Of a stretch of 64,000 bases of DNA, positions 38,487-48,055 are shown piece by piece (the stretch's first letter is position 1; every line of letters begins with the position of its first letter). The DNA lies in assembly GCF_018612875.1 (NCBI RefSeq), contig NZ_JAGGRI010000002.1:169142-233141 (forward strand), written 5' to 3'. Position numbers and translations under genes: made by a program. The notes under the pieces are model-generated. The model was not told the origin of the DNA, did not search any database, and saw only the letters and a list, made by a program, of their open reading frames with translations. This stretch comes from Lysobacter sp. ISL-50 (GTDB taxonomy: Bacteria; Pseudomonadota; Gammaproteobacteria; Xanthomonadales; Xanthomonadaceae).

Positions 38487-39545
38487 ATGTCCGCCCTGAA
38501 CCCGATTTCGCCCACCCCCGCCGCCCGCAGCGCCTACCAGCAGCGCGGGTTCTGGCCCGGGTTGGGCCTGGCCGCGGTGATCGCCGCCGCCGCGATGGGC
38601 CTGGCCTCTATGCCGGCGCTGCAATCGTTCGGGCTCAGCGCGCTGACCCTGGCGATCGTGTTGGGCATCGCGGTCGGCAATACCGTGTTCCCGTCGATCG
38701 CGGCGGCCGCCGGCAGCGGCGTGGACTTCAGCAAGAGCACGCTGCTGCGGCTGGGCATCGTGCTGTACGGCTTCCGGGTGACGTTCCAGGAGATCGCCGG
38801 GGTCGGCGTGGCCGGGCTGGCGATCGACGTGGTGGTGGTGGCCAGCGTGTTCGGTCTGGCGACCTGGATCGGCACGCGCTGGCTGAAGCTGGATCGCGAG
38901 ACCTCGATGCTGATCGGCGCCGGCAGCGCGATCTGCGGCGCGGCGGCGGTGATGGCGACCGAGCCGGTGGTGCGCGGTCAGGCGCACAAGGTGTCGGTCG
39001 CGGTCGCGACCGTGGTGGTGTTCGGCACGGTCGGCATGTTCGTGTATCCGTGGCTGTATCCGTACCTGGGCTTGAGCGAGCACGCTTACGGCGTGTACGC
39101 CGGCTCGACCATTCACGAAGTCGCGCAGGTGGTGGTGGCCGGTCGCGCGATCGGCGAATCGGCGGCGTCGGCGGCGGTGATCGAGAAGATGCTGCGGGTG
39201 ATGTTGCTGGCGCCGTTCCTGCTGCTGTTGTCTTCGCGCATCGGCGCGACGGCCGGCGAGGGCGGGGCGAAGTCGAAGATCGTGATTCCGTGGTTCGCGC
39301 TGTTGTTCGTGGCGGTCAGCGGGCTCAATTCGCTGCATCTGCTGCCGGCGGCGTGGAAGGCGGCGATTATCCAGATCGATACGGTGCTGCTGGCGATGGC
39401 GATGGCCGCATTGGGGTTGCGCACGCATGTGGGCGCGATCAAGCAGGCCGGGGCCAAGCCGATGGTGTTGGCGGCGATTTTGTTCTGCGTGCTGACGGTG
39501 GGCGGGTATGCGCTCAATGTCGGAGCGGCGAGGCTGTTTGCGTAA
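38487..39545 (+). CDS. YeiH / UPF0324 family putative sulfate exporter
   Basis: 352 residues with about 10 membrane helices. Family features are LTLAIVLGIAVGNTVFP, LRLGIVLYGFRVTFQEIAGV, MLIGAGSAICGAAAVMATEP and GVYAGSTIHEVAQVVVAGRA. Members are annotated as putative sulfate or sulfonate exporters; transport is largely unproven. The start at ATG 38487 (MSALNP) is preferred over GTG 38481. It is divergent from a LysR gene, the likely regulator. Confidence 0.9.
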   Translation: MSALNPISPTPAARSAYQQRGFWPGLGLAAVIAAAAMGLASMPALQSFGLSALTLAIVLGIAVGNTVFPSIAAAAGSGVDFSKSTLLRLGIVLYGFRVTFQEIAGVGVAGLAIDVVVVASVFGLATWIGTRWLKLDRETSMLIGAGSAICGAAAVMATEPVVRGQAHKVSVAVATVVVFGTVGMFVYPWLYPYLGLSEHAYGVYAGSTIHEVAQVVVAGRAIGESAASAAVIEKMLRVMLLAPFLLLLSSRIGATAGEGGAKSKIVIPWFALLFVAVSGLNSLHLLPAAWKAAIIQIDTVLLAMAMAALGLRTHVGAIKQAGAKPMVLAAILFCVLTVGGYALNVGAARLFA

Positions 39546-39546
39546 G

Positions 39547-39690
39547 TGCGCCCCCTTTGAAAAAGGGGGCTGGCGCTTGCGAAAGCTTTGGCGGGCGATG
39601 AAGGGGCTGCGCCGGGGGATTGGCTGGCGCTCGCGGGATCTTGGTAAAGCAAAAGCGAATCCCCCCTGGCCCCCCTTTTTCAAAGGGGGG
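39547..39690. repeat. Inverted repeat of the CCCCCTTTGAAAAAGGGGG family
   Basis: CCCCCTTTGAAAAAGGGGG (about 39551-39569) faces CCCCCCTTTTTCAAAGGGGG (about 39668-39687), with GCAAAAGCGAATCCCCCCTG between. It is the second copy of the element at 10540, here with a longer loop, directly after the yeiH stop. Confidence 0.85.
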
Positions 39691-39740
39691 GAACTCGGTC
39701 GGATGGGATTGTCGGGCCGGGAGTGGTCGGCTTCGGCAAT

Positions 39741-39920
39741 AAAAACCCCGCAGCTCAGTCTGTGTAAAAACTCCGGATGGCAACCGTGTTGATCAAAATT
39801 CGATCAACTTTTGCCTCCCTTTATGAAATCTGAGGCTCGTGGCATTCGCCGGAGACTCAGAACATCACTGTCGCGAATATCACGCGGAGTTTTGACGCAG
39901 ACTGGATTGCGGGGCTTTTT
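39741..39920. mobile_element. Candidate MITE-like element with about 37-bp imperfect terminal inverted repeats
   Basis: The left end AAAAACCCCGCAGCTCAGTC then TGTGTAAAAACTCCGG (39741-39776) matches the reverse complement of the right end, which starts GCGGAGTTTTGACGCAGACT and ends GCGGGGCTTTTT (39884-39920). By eye about 29 of 37 positions agree. The inside (about 107 bases) is less GC-rich than the surroundings and has no frame. No convincing target-site duplication is seen. The ends could also act as a two-way terminator between yeiH and speE. Confidence 0.55.
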
Positions 39921-39950
39921 GTTTCGCGATGTTCGCAGCGATGCGACGAT

Positions 39951-40802
39951 TTATTCGCCCAGCGCCTGCGCCACGAACGCCGGCGTCGACAGCGCGCCGT
40001 GATGAATGCCGGCGTTGTAATACTTGCTGTCGAAGCTCTTGCCCTTGGCATCGGCTTCGCGGAACTCGAAACCGCCGGCCTTGCGCGCCAGGGTGCAGCT
40101 CCACCAGCCGGTCGGGTAGCACGGCTGCGGGAACGGCAGGGTCTTGAAGGTAGCAAAGCCGGCCTTGCCCATCTCGCCGCGCATTTCCTGGATCAGCTTG
40201 AGCAGCATCAGCGGCGACTCGGACTGCTGGACCAGGATGCCGTCCTCGCGCAGAGCGCGGAAACAGCTTTCGTAGAAGGACTTGTTGAACAGGCCTTCGG
40301 CCGGGCCGACCGGGTCGGTGGAATCGACGATGACGATGTCCACGCTGCCGGCCGGACGGTTGGCCATGTAGGCGATGCCGTCGTCGAACAACAGCTGCGC
40401 GCGCGGATCGTTGTTGCGGTCGCACAGCTCCGGGAACCATTTCTCGGCCATGCGCGTGACTTGTTCGTCGATGTCGCACTGCACCGCCTCGACCACGCCG
40501 TCGTGCTTGAGCACTTCGCGCAGGGTGCCGCAGTCGCCGCCGCCGATGATGACCACGTTCTTGGGCGCGGCGTGGGTGAACAGCGCCGGGTGCGACATCA
40601 TCTCGTGATAGAGGAAGTTGTCGCGCGTGGTCAGCATGACCGCGCCGTCGATCAGCATCAGGTTGCCCCAATCGGTGGTCTCGAAGATCTCGATCTTCTG
40701 GAACGGCGACTGCACCTCATCGAGCTTGCGGGTGATGCGATAGCCGATGGACGAACCGGTGGGTTCGAAGTTCTCGTAGTGCCACTTAGCATCAACAGTC
40801 AT
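39951..40802 (-). CDS. speE: Spermidine synthase
   Basis: 283 residues. It carries the spermidine synthase hallmarks: LMLIDGAVMLTTRDNFLYHE, NVVIIGGGDCGTLREVLKHD, the aminopropyl-transfer Asp in IVDSTDPVGPAEGLF, and PCYPTGWWSCTLA. It moves an aminopropyl group from decarboxylated S-adenosylmethionine to putrescine. The start at 40802 has GGAGCAAGC as ribosome binding site. It is divergent from speA, so both ends of a polyamine route are together; speB/speC/speD are not in the window. Confidence 0.95.
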   Translation of the reverse strand: MTVDAKWHYENFEPTGSSIGYRITRKLDEVQSPFQKIEIFETTDWGNLMLIDGAVMLTTRDNFLYHEMMSHPALFTHAAPKNVVIIGGGDCGTLREVLKHDGVVEAVQCDIDEQVTRMAEKWFPELCDRNNDPRAQLLFDDGIAYMANRPAGSVDIVIVDSTDPVGPAEGLFNKSFYESCFRALREDGILVQQSESPLMLLKLIQEMRGEMGKAGFATFKTLPFPQPCYPTGWWSCTLARKAGGFEFREADAKGKSFDSKYYNAGIHHGALSTPAFVAQALGE

Positions 40803-41080
40803 GCGCTTGCTCCTTTGAAGCGATATCGCTGGGTCGGCCAGCCTGGGGTAAGGGCGCGGGCGGGCCCGGCCGGCGGGGCCCGGCGAGGGCCGGGCTTGGG
40901 GCGCGGATTGTAGCGGACGCATATGAACACACGTCGCGCGAAGGGCCAGCAAGCGCCCGGTTTTGCCGATCCGGCCGCCAAGCCGCGCAACGCCGCCGGC
41001 GACGGCCGCCGCCGCGGGCCCCCGCGGCGGACGCGGCCTGTAGAATGCGCCTTCCCCACACTTTTCCGGAAAACCCGCCG

Positions 41081-42970
41081 ATGTCCGACTGGTCGCTCGA
41101 TCAGGCCCGCAAGACCTATTCGATCCCGCATTGGTCCGAGGGCTACTTCGATATCGACAACGCCGGCCGCATCGTGGTCAAGCCGCGCGGCGAGCGCGGC
41201 CCGACCGTGGCCCTGCCCGAGGTCGTGGACGCGGCCCGCGCGCAAGGCGCCAAGCTGCCGATGCTGGTGCGTTTCCCGGACATCCTCGGCGACCGCCTGG
41301 GCAACCTGCAGGGCGCGTTCGCCCAGGCCATGCGCGACTGGGATTACGCCGGCGGCTACACCGCGGTGTATCCGATCAAGGTCAACCAGCACCACGGCGT
41401 GGCCGGCACCCTGGCCTCGCACGCCGGCGACGGCTTCGGCCTGGAAGCGGGCAGCAAGCCCGAGCTGATGGCGGTGCTGGCGCTGAGCCGGCCGGGCGGG
41501 TTGATCGTCTGCAACGGCTACAAGGACCGCGAGTACATCCGCCTGGCCCTGATCGGGCGCAAGCTGGGCATGGAGACCTACATCGTCGTCGAGAAGCCGT
41601 CCGAACTGCAGTTGGTGTTCGAGGAAGCCAAGGCGCTCGGCGTGAAGCCCGGCCTGGGCGTGCGCATGCGGCTGGCCTCGCTGGGCGCCGGCAAGTGGCA
41701 GAACAGCGGCGGCGACAAGGCCAAGTTCGGCCTCAGCCCGCGCCAGGTGCTGGACCTGTGGAAGCAACTGCGCGACAGCGGCCTGCAGGATTGCCTGGGC
41801 CTGCTGCATTTCCATATGGGCTCGCAGATTTCCAACGTGCGCGACATCGCCAACGGCATGCGCGAGGCCACCCGCTATTTCATCGAACTGTCCAAGCTCG
41901 GCGCCAACGTGCGCTACATGGACGTCGGCGGCGGCCTCGGCATCGATTACGAAGGCACCCGTTCGCGCAGCTATTGCTCGATTAACTACGGTGTCAACCA
42001 GTACGCGTCCAACATCGTCCAGCCGCTGGCCGAGGCTTGCCAGGAATACGGCCTGACGCCGCCGCGCATCGTCACCGAATGCGGCCGCGCGATGACCGCG
42101 CACCACGCGGTGCTGGTGGCCAACGTGTCGGAGATCGAGGAAGCGCCGGAAGGCCGCGTGCCGCCGTCGCACGAGGACGAACCGGCGGTGATCCGCCATC
42201 TGCGCGAGATCCACGACGAACTGGACCTGCGTCCGGCGGTGGAGCTGTTCCACGAAGCCCAGCATCACCACGGCGAAGGTTTGTCGCTGTACGCGCTGGG
42301 CCAGATCGACCTGACCCACCGCGCCCGCATCGACGATCTGTTCTACGCCATCGCCCACGCCGTGCGCGCGCGCCTGGACGTGGGCGAGAAGAGCCATCGC
42401 GATCTGCTCGACGAACTCAACGAGCGCCTGGTCGATAAGTACTTCGTCAATTTCAGCGTGTTCGAATCCATGCCCGATGTGTGGGCGATCGATCAGGTGT
42501 TTCCGATCGCGCCGATCGAGCGCTTGAACGAAGTGCCCGACCGCCGCGGCGTGATCGCCGATCTGACCTGCGATTCCGACGGCAAGATCGACACCTACGT
42601 GGAAACCGAAGGCCTGGACAGCTCGCTGCCGCTGCATGCGCTCAAGCCCGGCGAAAGCTACCGGCTGGGGTTCTTCCTGGTCGGCGCGTATCAGGAAATC
42701 CTCGGCGACATCCACAACCTGTTCGGCGACACCGATGCGGTGGAAGTGCGCGTGGACGGCGAGGGCTATCGCCTGGCCCAACAGCGCCGCGGCGACACCA
42801 CCGACGTCATGCTCGATTACGTCGGCTACAAGCTGGGCGATCTGCGCGAGGCCTACCGCTCCAAGGTCGCCGCCGCGGACTTGCCGGCCGATGAGGCGCG
42901 GGGTCTGGAAGAGGCGTTGGAAACCGGTCTGACCGGCTACACCTACCTCAGCGACGCGCCGCTGGCTTGA
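41081..42970 (+). CDS. speA: Biosynthetic arginine decarboxylase
   Basis: 629 residues, the usual size. The PLP Lys is in AVYPIKVNQHHG (about residue 100). Other marks are GLLHFHMGSQISNVRDIANG, MDVGGGLGIDYEGT, and TECGRAMTAHHAVLV, with the active cysteine region DLTCDSDGKIDTYV. It converts arginine to agmatine, the first step to putrescine. The start at 41081 (MSDWSLDQARKTYSI) matches the family N-terminus. speE is divergent 278 bases away, and the YciI gene follows 17 bases after its stop. Confidence 0.96.
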   Translation: MSDWSLDQARKTYSIPHWSEGYFDIDNAGRIVVKPRGERGPTVALPEVVDAARAQGAKLPMLVRFPDILGDRLGNLQGAFAQAMRDWDYAGGYTAVYPIKVNQHHGVAGTLASHAGDGFGLEAGSKPELMAVLALSRPGGLIVCNGYKDREYIRLALIGRKLGMETYIVVEKPSELQLVFEEAKALGVKPGLGVRMRLASLGAGKWQNSGGDKAKFGLSPRQVLDLWKQLRDSGLQDCLGLLHFHMGSQISNVRDIANGMREATRYFIELSKLGANVRYMDVGGGLGIDYEGTRSRSYCSINYGVNQYASNIVQPLAEACQEYGLTPPRIVTECGRAMTAHHAVLVANVSEIEEAPEGRVPPSHEDEPAVIRHLREIHDELDLRPAVELFHEAQHHHGEGLSLYALGQIDLTHRARIDDLFYAIAHAVRARLDVGEKSHRDLLDELNERLVDKYFVNFSVFESMPDVWAIDQVFPIAPIERLNEVPDRRGVIADLTCDSDGKIDTYVETEGLDSSLPLHALKPGESYRLGFFLVGAYQEILGDIHNLFGDTDAVEVRVDGEGYRLAQQRRGDTTDVMLDYVGYKLGDLREAYRSKVAAADLPADEARGLEEALETGLTGYTYLSDAPLA

Positions 42971-42987
42971 GCCGGGATACGGGACTT

Positions 42988-43239
42988 ATGAATCGCTATC
43001 TGGTCATGGCCATGCGCCTGCCGCAGTTCGACACCGAGCAGATCGGGCCGCACCGCGAGTTCCTCGACGCGCTACGCGAGCAGGGCCGGCTGGAGCTGTC
43101 CGGCGGTTTCGCCGACAAGAGCGGCGGCGCCTACGTCCTGCGCGCCGGCGACCTGGAGGAAGCGCGGGTGCTGGCGTTCGGCGACCCGCTGCACCTCACG
43201 GGTTCATCGCGGATCGACGTGTACGAATGGCTGGCGTGA
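42988..43239 (+). CDS. YciI-like protein
   Basis: 83 residues: MNRYLVMAMRLPQFDTEQIG, PHREFLDALREQGRLELSGG, GGAYVLRAGDLEEARVLAFG, DPLHLTGSSRIDVYEWLA. The fold is the ferredoxin-like YciI family with the conserved His in the PHREFLDAL region and Asp in the GDP loop. Function is unknown in most members. It lies 17 bases after speA and is likely cotranscribed, though a polyamine role is not shown. Confidence 0.85.
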   Translation: MNRYLVMAMRLPQFDTEQIGPHREFLDALREQGRLELSGGFADKSGGAYVLRAGDLEEARVLAFGDPLHLTGSSRIDVYEWLA

Positions 43240-43494
43240 GCGGCCGTTGAGGCCGCCGGGCGCGAACCGGCTCACGCGGCCGGCGCTGCGACGTTCCTGG
43301 AACGTGGTGGCGGGGCGTCCAGGGGCGCTGGATAAACAGGGGTTTCACGGTCGCGGACGGGCGCAGGCCCGGGTCCGCGCATCGGACCGGTCGCGACGAT
43401 GCGGCGCGGTTCGCGGTATTCGGCGCGCGTCAGGCGCGGCGATGCCGCATCATGCTTGGGTAACACTTAGCGCCCGGATGGGCAGAAGGTCGAA

Positions 43495-44373
43495 ATGAAA
43501 GCAGGGGTAATCGGTCTGGGAGCGATGGGCGTGCCGATGGCGCGTTACGTGCATGCCAAAGGGGTGCTGACCGCGGTCGGCAACCGCACCCAGGCCAAGG
43601 CCGACGCGCTGGCGTCGGAACTGGAAGTGCGCGCGGCGCGCTCGGCGGCCAACTTCGCCGATTGCGACGTGGTGATCCTGTGCGTGTCGCTCGACGCGGA
43701 CGTGCTGGAGAACGTGGCCGCGCTGGCCGAGGTGCTCAAGCCCGGCGCGATCGTGGTCGATCACTCCACCGTCTCGATCGAAACCGCGCGCCGCGCGGCG
43801 GCGATGCTGGCCGCGCACAACATCGGCTTTCTCGACGCGCCGGTCTCCGGCGGCGTGGAAGGCGCGCGCAACGGCAAGCTGTCGATCATGGTCGGCGGCG
43901 ACGAGGCGCAGCTCGAACGCGTGCACGACATCATCGGCAGCTACGCCGCGCGCATCACCCACATGGGCATCACCGGCGCCGGCCAGGCGACCAAGGCGAT
44001 CAACCAGATCCTGGTCGCGGGCATCAACGAGGCGGTGTGCGAAGGGCTGGCGCTGGGCGAGAAGCTCGGCCTGGAACCCGAGCGCCTGCTGCCGACGCTG
44101 ATGGCCGGGGCGGCCAGCAACTGGTTTCTGGAAAAACGCGGCGCGACGATGCTGCGCGACGAGTTCGCGCCCGGCTTCAAGTGCCTGCACATGCTCAAGG
44201 ACCTGCGCATCGTCCAGGGCATCGCCCGCGACAGCGGCATCCGCACCAACACCATCGATCAGGCCGTGGCCGATTACTTCGAGCTGATCGAGCGCGGTTT
44301 CGGCGAGTCCGATACCTCGGCCCTGATCGCGCTCAAGCGGGCGCGCGCGACGGTGGAGAGCGACGCGGCGTAA
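43495..44373 (+). CDS. NAD(P)-dependent beta-hydroxyacid dehydrogenase (3-hydroxyisobutyrate dehydrogenase family)
   Basis: 292 residues. The Rossmann start VIGLGAMGVPMARYV is at residues 4-18, the substrate motif DAPVSGGVEGARNGKL near 116, and the catalytic Lys in GAGQATKAINQILVAG near 166. Relatives reduce tartronate semialdehyde or oxidise 3-hydroxyisobutyrate; glyoxylate/succinic semialdehyde reductases also share this pattern. The substrate cannot be set from the sequence. It stands alone and ends at a strong terminator. Confidence 0.9.
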   Translation: MKAGVIGLGAMGVPMARYVHAKGVLTAVGNRTQAKADALASELEVRAARSAANFADCDVVILCVSLDADVLENVAALAEVLKPGAIVVDHSTVSIETARRAAAMLAAHNIGFLDAPVSGGVEGARNGKLSIMVGGDEAQLERVHDIIGSYAARITHMGITGAGQATKAINQILVAGINEAVCEGLALGEKLGLEPERLLPTLMAGAASNWFLEKRGATMLRDEFAPGFKCLHMLKDLRIVQGIARDSGIRTNTIDQAVADYFELIERGFGESDTSALIALKRARATVESDAA

Positions 44374-44420
44374 GCCGCCGGCGCGAGGCCGAATCCACAC
44401 GCTGTTTCGCTAAACGATAA

Positions 44421-44457
44421 CGGCGGCATCTCGATGAGATGCCGCCGTTTTTATTTT
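44421..44457 (+). terminator. Strong rho-independent terminator
   Basis: CGGCGGCATCTC (44421-44432), loop GAT, GAGATGCCGCCG (44436-44447) form a perfect 12-bp stem followed by TTTTTATTTTT. It ends the dehydrogenase transcript, and its placement before the leftward membrane protein gene may serve both strands. Confidence 0.93.
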
Positions 44458-44494
44458 TGCGGGTCGGTCTGCCGCGAAAGGGCTTTGCGCCGGC

Positions 44495-44908
44495 TCAGCG
44501 CATCGACAGGCCGTCGCGGCGGCGCACCAGGCGCTCGCCGAGCAGGGCGCCGCCGAAGGCCGCGGCCAGGGTCAGCACGATCGCGACCGCGTTGTACTTG
44601 AGCGCGCCGGAGATCGAGCGCATCGGCAAGGGACTGTCGGGCAGCGCCATCGACACGACGGTGAACAACGTCAGCGCCCACATCGCCACCATCAGCAGCA
44701 GCGCGACCCAGCGGAAGTGGGCGTGACGCGCGATCGCGCCGCCCAGGCCCATCGCTACCAGGGCCGCGAATACATCGATCGCCGGGATCGGGCCGAAGCC
44801 GGTGCTGATCGCCTGACGGGCGTCCAGACCGAACAACTTGGTGCAGATTCCGAACAGCAACAACATGCCTGCCGCGCTCAGGCAGCCCAGAAGAATGCGC
44901 TTGTCCAT
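44495..44908 (-). CDS. Hypothetical four-helix inner-membrane protein
   Basis: 137 residues from the ATG at 44908 (MDKRILLGCLSAAGMLLLFG). Four hydrophobic stretches are visible: about residues 6-22, 40-58, 66-88 (FRWVALLLMVAMWALTLFTV) and 105-128 (NAVAIVLTLAAAFGGALLGE). No family is recognised. It stands between two terminators, so it is likely its own transcript. Confidence 0.7.
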   Translation of the reverse strand: MDKRILLGCLSAAGMLLLFGICTKLFGLDARQAISTGFGPIPAIDVFAALVAMGLGGAIARHAHFRWVALLLMVAMWALTLFTVVSMALPDSPLPMRSISGALKYNAVAIVLTLAAAFGGALLGERLVRRRDGLSMR

Positions 44909-45173
44909 CCCATCCCCAACGACTTCTATCAGCGGGCGAAGTCTAAAGGCTGGCCGCTTCGGCGCAGGGTGACCGGCGTCGCGCTGTCTGCGGCGCGGCG
45001 CCGGAAGGCGGCCGCGCGCCGACGCACGGTTGCGGGCGATCGACACTACGGGTTGCGATCCGCGCGGCCGGGCCGGGCGGATCGGCGAGGGTGCCGATGT
45101 GCTAGCGGCGGCACGCCGGGTAGGCCGATGGATGACGTGTTCTTCGGTCCCGCCGGTGTCCGTGTCTGAGCCG

Positions 45174-45208
45174 TAAAAACGAACAGGCCGGGCTTGCGGC
45201 CCGGCCTG
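45174..45208 (-). terminator. Rho-independent terminator after the SPOR gene
   Basis: CAGGCCGGGC (45184-45193) pairs with GCCCGGCCTG (45199-45208). On the minus strand the stem is followed by TTCGTTTTTACGG. It lies 36 bases after the SPOR-protein stop. Confidence 0.85.
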
Positions 45209-45243
45209 CGGCTTCGTCATGGCATGGCGCGGACGGGGCCGGT

Positions 45244-46149
45244 TTACTGCACCTTGATCGCCATTCCCGGCAGTCCGCCGTCGGCGAGCTTGCGCTTGGC
45301 GTCGGCGAGGTCGCCGGCGGTGCCGTAGGGCCCCATGCGCACGCGGTAGACCGTCCTGCCGCTGATCTGCGCCGATTCCACCCGCGCACCCAGACCGAGC
45401 ATGGCGATCTTGGCCTTCATTTCCTCGGCTTGGCCGGAGGCCTGGAAGGCGCCGGCCTGGAGCAGGTAACGGGTGTTGTCGCTGGCAGCGGCGGGTGCGG
45501 CCGCGGTCGCCGTGGTGGCGCTGGCGGTCGTTGCGGCGGCCGGGGCCGGGCCCTGGGTCGCGACCACGGCCGGCGGCTTGGGCGTGACCGAGCTCGGCGG
45601 CGTCGCGCTGGCGACCTGGGCCGGCGGCTGCGCCGCGGGCGCGATGGTATCGACCGGCCTGGGCAGGCTGACCGTGGCCGCAGCCGTGGCCGGCGTGGCC
45701 ACGGCGGTCTGCGGATTCCTGCGCTGTTGCGCGGCGCGGCGCTGTTCCTCGGCGGCCTCGGTGGCGGCGAGTTCGGCGTCGCTCATCTCGACTTCCTTGC
45801 CCGGCAGCAGGGTGTAGAAGTCGTAGCCGGAGCCTTCCTTGCCGTTCTTGCCGGCCTTGGCCTGCTTGGGATCGGCCGCGTCCGCGTCCGCGTGCGCGGA
45901 CGGCTTGGCGCCGCTGTTGCCCTCGGGCGCGACCGATTCCTCTTCGGCGGTGACCGCCGCCGGCTGCGCGTCCGGATTGGGCTGCGGACGGAAGAAGCCG
46001 TCGCCGCCGTCGGATTTGAGGAACTTCGGGGCGACCAGGATCACCACGACTCCCAGCAGCAGTCCGAGCACGCCCCAGGCCCAGCCGGGCAGGCTTTCGT
46101 TGTTCTGGGTGTTGCGCTTGGCTTGCGATTTTCCGCGTCGTGCTGCCAC
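45244..46149 (-). CDS. SPOR-domain cell-division-type protein (FtsN-like)
   Basis: 301 residues from a GTG at 46149, which follows the argS stop codon with no gap. A short basic cytoplasmic tail (AARRGKSQAKRNTQ) precedes one membrane helix (WAWGVLGLLLGVVVILVAPK, about 23-42). A long Ala/Pro/Thr-rich linker (50-220) leads to a C-terminal SPOR domain (RYLLQAGAFQASGQAEEMKA, RMGPYGTAGDLADAKRKLAD), which binds denuded septal peptidoglycan. This is the FtsN layout, and the argS-ftsN-like pairing is common in relatives. The linker's low complexity is normal. Confidence 0.88.
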   Translation of the reverse strand: MAARRGKSQAKRNTQNNESLPGWAWGVLGLLLGVVVILVAPKFLKSDGGDGFFRPQPNPDAQPAAVTAEEESVAPEGNSGAKPSAHADADAADPKQAKAGKNGKEGSGYDFYTLLPGKEVEMSDAELAATEAAEEQRRAAQQRRNPQTAVATPATAAATVSLPRPVDTIAPAAQPPAQVASATPPSSVTPKPPAVVATQGPAPAAATTASATTATAAAPAAASDNTRYLLQAGAFQASGQAEEMKAKIAMLGLGARVESAQISGRTVYRVRMGPYGTAGDLADAKRKLADGGLPGMAIKVQ

Positions 46150-47838
46150 TTACATCACCTCCGGGGCGTGCACGCCCAATAGCTCCAGACCGTTCGCCAG
46201 CACCTGACGGGTCGCCATCGCCAGCACCAGGCGCGCATGGCGCACGGGGGCGTCGTCGACCAGGAACTGGTGGTCGTTGTAATACGTCTGGAAGGTCTGC
46301 GCCAACTCCAGCAGATAAACCGCGATCTGGTGCGGCTCCAGGTCGCGTCCGGCGGCCGCGACCACGTCCGGGAAGCGCAGCACGGTGACGATCAGCTCGT
46401 GCGCGGCGACATCGTTCAGGTCCAGCGGCTGCGCCAGCCCGTCGGCCTGATCATAGGACAGCCCGCGCTCGGCCAGCTGGCGGCTCAGGCCGTGCATGCG
46501 CGCATGCGAGACCTGGACGTAATAGACCGGATTGTCCATCGACTGCGAACGGGCGAGGTCGATGTCGAAGGTCAGCTGCGAATCGGGCTTGCGCGCGACC
46601 AGGAACCAGCGCACCGCGTCGCGGCCGGTTTCGTCGATGAGGTCGCGCAGGGTCAGGTAACTGCCGGCGCGCTTGGACAGCTTCACTTCCTCGCCGCCGC
46701 GCATCACCGTGACCATCTGGTGCAGCACGTACTCCGGCCAGCCCTGCGGGATGCCGAGGTCCAGCGCCTGCAGGCCGGCGCGCACGCGCGCGAGCGAGCC
46801 GTGATGATCCGAGCCCAATTCGGTGATCGCGCGCTCATAGCCGCGCTGCCACTTGCTCAGGTGATAGGCCACGTCCGGCACGAAGTAGGTGTAGGTGCCG
46901 TCGGACTTGCGCATGACGCGGTCTTTGTCGTCGCCGAAGTCGGTCGAACGCAGCCACAGCGCGCCGCCTTCCTCGTAGGTGTGGCCGTGAGCGATCAGTT
47001 CGCGCACGGTTTCCTCGACCTTGTCCTGCTCGTACAGCGAGCTTTCCAGGAAGTAGACGTCGAAGCTCACGCCGTAGGCGGCCAGATCCTCGTTCTGCTC
47101 GCGGCGCAGATAGGCCACGGCGAACTGGCGGATCGCATCGAGATCGTCGATGTCGCCCTTGCCGGTGACGGTGTGGTTTTCGAATTCGACCGTGGCGCCG
47201 TCGAGATAGGCGCGGGCGACGTCGGCGATGTAGTCGCCGTTGTAGGCGTTCTCCGGCCAGCCCTCAAGGCCCGGCGCGAGGCCGCGCGCGCGCAACTGGG
47301 TGGAGATGGCCAGATTGTTGATCTGCACGCCGGCGTCGTTGTAGTAGAACTCGCGCATCACGTCCCAGCCGTTGGCGTCGAGCACGCGCGCGATGCAGTC
47401 GCCGATCACCGCCGCGCGGCCGTGGCCGACGTGCAGCGGGCCGGTCGGATTGGCCGAGACGTATTCCACGCCGGCGCGATGACCCGCGCCGCTGCCGTTG
47501 CGGCCGTAGTTGGCGCCGCGGGCGAAGACTTCGCCGAGTTGGCGGCGCCAGGCGGCTTCGTCGACATAGAAGTTGATGAAGCCCGGGCCGGCGATCTCGA
47601 CCTTGGCGATATCGGCGCTGGCCGGCAGCGCGTCGAGCAGCTTCTGCGCGATCTCGCGCGGATTGCCGCGCGCCGGCTTGGCCAGCAGCATCGCGGCGTT
47701 GGTCGAGAAGTCGCCCTGCCCACGGTTCTTGGGGCGCTCGATCACGTAATCGGGCGTCGGAAGGTCGGCCGGGACGGTGCCGGCGGCGCGCAGGGCGTCG
47801 ATGGCCTGCGCGACTAGCGCATTAAGGGTGGCTTTCAC
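46150..47838 (-). CDS. argS: Arginyl-tRNA synthetase
   Basis: 562 residues from a GTG at 47838. The class I HIGH motif is in [18 protein letters not shown] (about residue 133), with [10 protein letters not shown] just before it and the KMSK-position region as [13 protein letters not shown] (about 390), the degenerate form usual in ArgRS. The N-terminal Add-1 domain ([16 protein letters not shown] region) and C-terminal anticodon-binding domain ([20 protein letters not shown]) are both present. It is followed immediately by the SPOR gene. Confidence 0.96.
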   Translation of the reverse strand: MKATLNALVAQAIDALRAAGTVPADLPTPDYVIERPKNRGQGDFSTNAAMLLAKPARGNPREIAQKLLDALPASADIAKVEIAGPGFINFYVDEAAWRRQLGEVFARGANYGRNGSGAGHRAGVEYVSANPTGPLHVGHGRAAVIGDCIARVLDANGWDVMREFYYNDAGVQINNLAISTQLRARGLAPGLEGWPENAYNGDYIADVARAYLDGATVEFENHTVTGKGDIDDLDAIRQFAVAYLRREQNEDLAAYGVSFDVYFLESSLYEQDKVEETVRELIAHGHTYEEGGALWLRSTDFGDDKDRVMRKSDGTYTYFVPDVAYHLSKWQRGYERAITELGSDHHGSLARVRAGLQALDLGIPQGWPEYVLHQMVTVMRGGEEVKLSKRAGSYLTLRDLIDETGRDAVRWFLVARKPDSQLTFDIDLARSQSMDNPVYYVQVSHARMHGLSRQLAERGLSYDQADGLAQPLDLNDVAAHELIVTVLRFPDVVAAAGRDLEPHQIAVYLLELAQTFQTYYNDHQFLVDDAPVRHARLVLAMATRQVLANGLELLGVHAPEVM

Positions 47839-47960
47839 GGGGGATGCGTTTCGCAGGGCGTTACGGAACCGGGCATTTTACCTGGTTCCCGGGCGATTGC
47901 GCGGCGCGGCGCCGAGGCTGAATGGCGGGATTTTTGGGCGGCCGGGCGGGTGGTGGGTGA

Positions 47961-48034
47961 GGAGTGAGTTCGCAGGAGTGAGTAGAGCCCAATCCGCCGC
48001 TTTTACTCACTCCTCACTCCTGCGAACTCACTCC
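47961..48034. repeat. Perfect 22-bp inverted repeat between argS and radC
   Basis: GGAGTGAGTTCGCAGGAGTG then AG (47961-47982) faces CTCACTCCTGCGAACTCACT then CC (48013-48034) around 30 bases. Each arm holds the direct repeat GGAGTGAG twice. It is between radC and argS, both leftward, and may end the radC transcript. Confidence 0.85.
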
Positions 48035-48055
48035 TTGTCCTTCTCGCTCCTCGCC

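Noticed and set aside
43240..43494. Small plus-strand protein after the YciI gene (43247-43498)
   Set aside because: Arg/Gly/Pro-rich reading with no ribosome binding site and no domain, overlapping the next gene's start.
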